A stretch of 64,000 nt of DNA from Cyanobacteria bacterium REEB459. GTDB lineage: Bacteria > Cyanobacteriota > Cyanobacteriia > Phormidesmidales > Phormidesmidaceae. The stretch spans positions 1 to 64,000 of the forward strand of contig JAGWXD010000004.1 in the NCBI GenBank assembly GCA_018970085.1. The letters run 5' to 3'. A model generated the notes under the pieces. That model was not told where the DNA came from, did no database searches, and worked only from the letters and a program-made list of their open reading frames with translations. Below, one piece after another: positions 61,813 to 64,000 of this stretch; the stretch's first letter is position 1; each line of letters opens with the position of its first letter. Position numbers and translations under genes: made by a program.

Positions 61813-61816
61813 CGCC

Positions 61817-62248
61817 TCATCCTTTCTGGAAATCATCGCCTGTGCAATAAGCTAGCCAGTGCTCTAGTAGGGCAGAGAGAGGCTGGCGCTGGCGCTGCTG
61901 GCGATCAATACAGAGATGGCGAGTACAGGCCTCCGCCAATAGATTGGCAGCAGCCTGGGCCCCACAGATGCGGTAGCGCACCTCAAAACTAGAGAGATCC
62001 AGCCGCTGAGGAGTCAGGTGAACAGTAATTCTATCTCCACAGCGCATGGGCCGGCGATAGTCAATGGCGGCATGGACAATCGGGTAGGCCAGGGTATCAC
62101 TGGTAAAAAAGTCGGCCAGATTTACCCCCGCCGCCGCCAGGGAAGCCTCGAAAGCACTGTGGCAAAGGGTCAGGCTGTGGGCAAAATAAACCACTCCAGC
62201 GGCGTCGGTTTCGTGGAACCGGACCCAATGGTCAAGGCTAAACCCCAT
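61817..62248 (-). CDS. 1,4-dihydroxy-2-naphthoyl-CoA thioesterase (hotdog fold)
   Basis: 143 residues. WVRFHETDAAGVVYFAHS near the N-terminus has the catalytic aspartate of 4-hydroxybenzoyl-CoA thioesterase-like hotdog enzymes; DYRRPMRCGD and the C-terminal strand follow. In cyanobacteria the close relative (slr0204) cleaves DHNA-CoA in phylloquinone synthesis, supplying photosystem I. Full length. It lies 23 bases after the M23 peptidase gene. Function assigned by family resemblance. Confidence 0.85.
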   Translation of the reverse strand: MGFSLDHWVRFHETDAAGVVYFAHSLTLCHSAFEASLAAAGVNLADFFTSDTLAYPIVHAAIDYRRPMRCGDRITVHLTPQRLDLSSFEVRYRICGAQAAANLLAEACTRHLCIDRQQRQRQPLSALLEHWLAYCTGDDFQKG

Positions 62249-62271
62249 CAGTCCCCCTTTAGCCCCTCTGA

Positions 62272-63645
62272 CTAGCTGGCATTGGGCTGAGCAGGGCGGA
62301 AGGGCAGTTCAACCGGTTCGGGGGCCGGGGCCGGAGCCGCAGTTGGAGAGGTTTCGCCGGCCAGGGCCAGCATCGGATTATCAATTACCTTGAGGAGATT
62401 GGCCAAGCCGTACTGCAAAACCTCCATGGGGTCCATAGCCACCCACCCCTGGTTAGTCAGTTGCCTCATTTCGAAGTGCAGGTGAGGGCCGGTGGAATTA
62501 CCCGTACTGCCTACCAGACCAATCACTTCTCCCTGTTCTACCCATTCTCCTGGGTGCACCGCTAGCTGGGATAGGTGGGCATAGCGTGATTCTAGATTGC
62601 TGTCGTGACGCAAAATTACCATCAAACCGTAGCCCCCAGCATAGTCGGCAACCGCCACCCGCCCGGCCTTAGTAGCTAGCACTGGGGTACCAATGGGAGC
62701 AGCCAGATCGGTACCAGAGTGAAACCGCCAGTCATGCTGAAGCGGATGCATACGCCAACCAAATAGGGAAGAAATAGAGGCTGGAATAGACAGAGGAAAG
62801 AAGTAGGATTCCTGACCTCGCCGCAGTAAATTCAAAGGATTGAGGCGGGCATTGAGCTGTTCTCGGCTAATCACCAGGGTATTACCCAGCCTAACCCCCT
62901 GCTCACTAATATTGACAGGACCAATTTGCAGGCCATGGGTCTCGGTTGTGGCCGCCTGTAGGGTGGGGCGACTGCGCTGACTCTGGGCGGTGCAGGAGGT
63001 AGGGGCACCGCCCTGGGCAGATAGGGTAATTTGACAAGCCCCGGAGCGGTCTGCAAAAACCACCGCAGGGGTAGCAGCGGGCGGCTGGGTGGCACCAATT
63101 TTGTAGGCCGTGGGGTCAACAAAAACGCTGTTATAAGGCTTGGGAGTGGCTAGCTGAGGGGCAGCCCCATCGGCGGTAGCCGTCACTGGAGCGGCAGGAG
63201 CCTGGTGGAGTAAGCTCTCTGGGGTGGCCATAGTCGGCTTAGGGGCGGGGGCTACAATAGCCGTCGGCGGCGGAAAAACCGGAGGTTGCATTGAAGAATC
63301 CAGAGAAGGGGGCGAAGAGGCAGAGCTGGGCCACAGGCGAGAGGCAGAGAACTGTATAGCCTGGGGCTTAGACATAGAAGGGGCAGGATGGTTCAGACGC
63401 GATCGCAAAGCCGAACTGTAGACCTTGGTCTGAGCCGGCAGCAAAGAGGCGGTCGGGTCTTGAGCCGGGTCCTGGCCAGGGTGAGGGATACTAACCTGGG
63501 CCAGAGCCATGTTATCAGGCGATAAACACAACCCGGTAGTAATGGTTAGCAGTGGTAGCCAGGCCACCGAAAGACCTCGCCCATCCCATGGTTGAGTCCG
63601 TACACCTGGGTGTGGCTCTGTAGAAATATTGTTAGGATTTACCAT
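62272..63645 (-). CDS. M23 family metallopeptidase (LytM-like)
   Basis: 457 residues. A hydrophobic signal (about 27-48), a long proline/alanine/serine-rich linker (about 50-250), and a C-terminal M23 domain (about 290-410) with zinc ligands in RFHSGTDLAAPIGTPV and GPHLHFEMRQ. Active-type motif set HxxxD...HxH is complete, so it is probably a cell-wall endopeptidase. Targets periplasmic peptidoglycan. ATG at 63645, twelve bases after the birA stop. Confidence 0.92.
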   Translation of the reverse strand: MVNPNNISTEPHPGVRTQPWDGRGLSVAWLPLLTITTGLCLSPDNMALAQVSIPHPGQDPAQDPTASLLPAQTKVYSSALRSRLNHPAPSMSKPQAIQFSASRLWPSSASSPPSLDSSMQPPVFPPPTAIVAPAPKPTMATPESLLHQAPAAPVTATADGAAPQLATPKPYNSVFVDPTAYKIGATQPPAATPAVVFADRSGACQITLSAQGGAPTSCTAQSQRSRPTLQAATTETHGLQIGPVNISEQGVRLGNTLVISREQLNARLNPLNLLRRGQESYFFPLSIPASISSLFGWRMHPLQHDWRFHSGTDLAAPIGTPVLATKAGRVAVADYAGGYGLMVILRHDSNLESRYAHLSQLAVHPGEWVEQGEVIGLVGSTGNSTGPHLHFEMRQLTNQGWVAMDPMEVLQYGLANLLKVIDNPMLALAGETSPTAAPAPAPEPVELPFRPAQPNAS

Positions 63646-63657
63646 ATTTAATAACAG

Positions 63658-64000
63658 CTACTTAGTGTAGCCCAAAGTAACTTTACCAGGAGAGACTTCT
63701 AAAATAGTCGAATCAGACAGTGAGTTTGGCAAACATTCCCCATCAGGCTCCAGTTGAAGGTTACCCGAAGTGGACACACCAATCACCGTGGCCCTGCGGC
63801 CATTTAATATAACGGTTTGACCTAAATTGGTCATTAAGGATTGGTAGGCCGCTAGAAAAGCCCCATCCCCCTGAGTTTGCCAGAGAAAATAGCCCTGAAT
63901 TAGCCCGTAAAGGACCACTGCGGCTATTCCCTCCAGGGTTTGTAATGACCCTGAGCATGTCTGAGCACCAAGCACCTGTTGGAGAGAAACCCCAGTAACC
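63658..64000 (-). CDS. birA: Biotin--[acetyl-CoA-carboxylase] ligase, C-terminal part (5' end outside window)
   Basis: About 114 codons in a frame open to the right edge. TGVSLQ followed by LYGLIQGYFLWQ and AYQSLMTNLGQTVILNGRRA then VIGVSTSGNLQLE match the end of the BirA catalytic domain and its SH3-like C-terminal domain. BirA attaches biotin to AccB for fatty acid synthesis. The N-terminal catalytic part lies outside the window. First visible gene of the leftward birA-M23-thioesterase-small protein group. Confidence 0.8.
   Translation of the reverse strand, partial: VTGVSLQQVLGAQTCSGSLQTLEGIAAVVLYGLIQGYFLWQTQGDGAFLAAYQSLMTNLGQTVILNGRRATVIGVSTSGNLQLEPDGECLPNSLSDSTILEVSPGKVTLGYTK

Overview
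This is a 64 kb piece of a cyanobacterial chromosome. Markers include a divinyl-(proto)chlorophyllide vinyl reductase of the BciB type, a GUN4-domain protein, a DUF1815 protein, Ycf19/YggT, the cytochrome c assembly protein CcsA, a cyanobacterial pilMNOQ operon, a fused pyrF-pyrE gene, a PTPA-CTERM mini-protein and many GCGATCGC (HIP1) octamers. The sequence is rather GC-rich with scattered decayed genes, which suggests a filamentous or Leptolyngbya/Nodosilinea-like non-heterocystous lineage; that placement is a guess. No phage, complete insertion sequence or CRISPR array was seen.

Layout. 0-2.7 kb: the end of a cellulose-synthase-like glycosyltransferase, a PII-like protein and a 35-residue lysine-rich protein. 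2.9-7.0 kb: a Bet v1-like protein, then an AT-richer two-gene island (ornithine-racemase-like enzyme plus DUF1611 protein), followed by 1.3 kb without convincing genes that holds dispersed and 21-bp tandem repeats. 7-20.8 kb: housekeeping and signalling (YggT, CocE-type hydrolase, cupin, RsbU-like phosphatase facing a STAS protein, GT2-GtrA transferase, GlcD, MATE pump, FHA protein, DprA, CDF transporter, sugar-binding lipoprotein). 21.2-26.2 kb: pilM-pilN-pilO-pilQ, closed by a strong terminator. 26.4-30.3 kb: decay zone (duplicated coiled-coil membrane protein with a broken copy, a Uma2 pseudogene, a dispersed repeat, a phosphotransacetylase tail) around pyrF-pyrE. 30.4-37.9 kb: DJ-1/PfpI protein, ksgA, glutathione reductase, ispG, a C-terminal processing protease and DUF1815. 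38-48.5 kb: accessory stretch with repeat copies, small membrane proteins, a PD-(D/E)XK remnant, an unrecognised protein of about 1,140 residues, a prolyl-oligopeptidase-like enzyme, a CHAT protease with TPR-like repeats and a PTPA-CTERM mini-protein. 48.9-51.8 kb: an unusual ABC ATPase, a Tat-exported hydrolase and formamidase. 51.9-59.3 kb: five co-directional genes, bciB-ccsA-RND adaptor-RND pump-GUN4, three of which concern tetrapyrroles. 59.4-64 kb: a ParM-like actin overlapping a small putative ribbon-helix-helix gene, tRNA-Ser(CGA), rnc, and a leftward group birA-M23 peptidase-DHNA-CoA thioesterase-33-residue membrane protein.

The most interesting candidates for undescribed biology are the bciB-ccsA-RND-GUN4 cluster (possible tetrapyrrole export or sensing), the ParM/small-partner pair beside a long inverted repeat and a tRNA, the racemase/DUF1611 island, the 1,140-residue orphan protein near the CHAT protease, and the phased 21-bp repeats near 6.6 kb.
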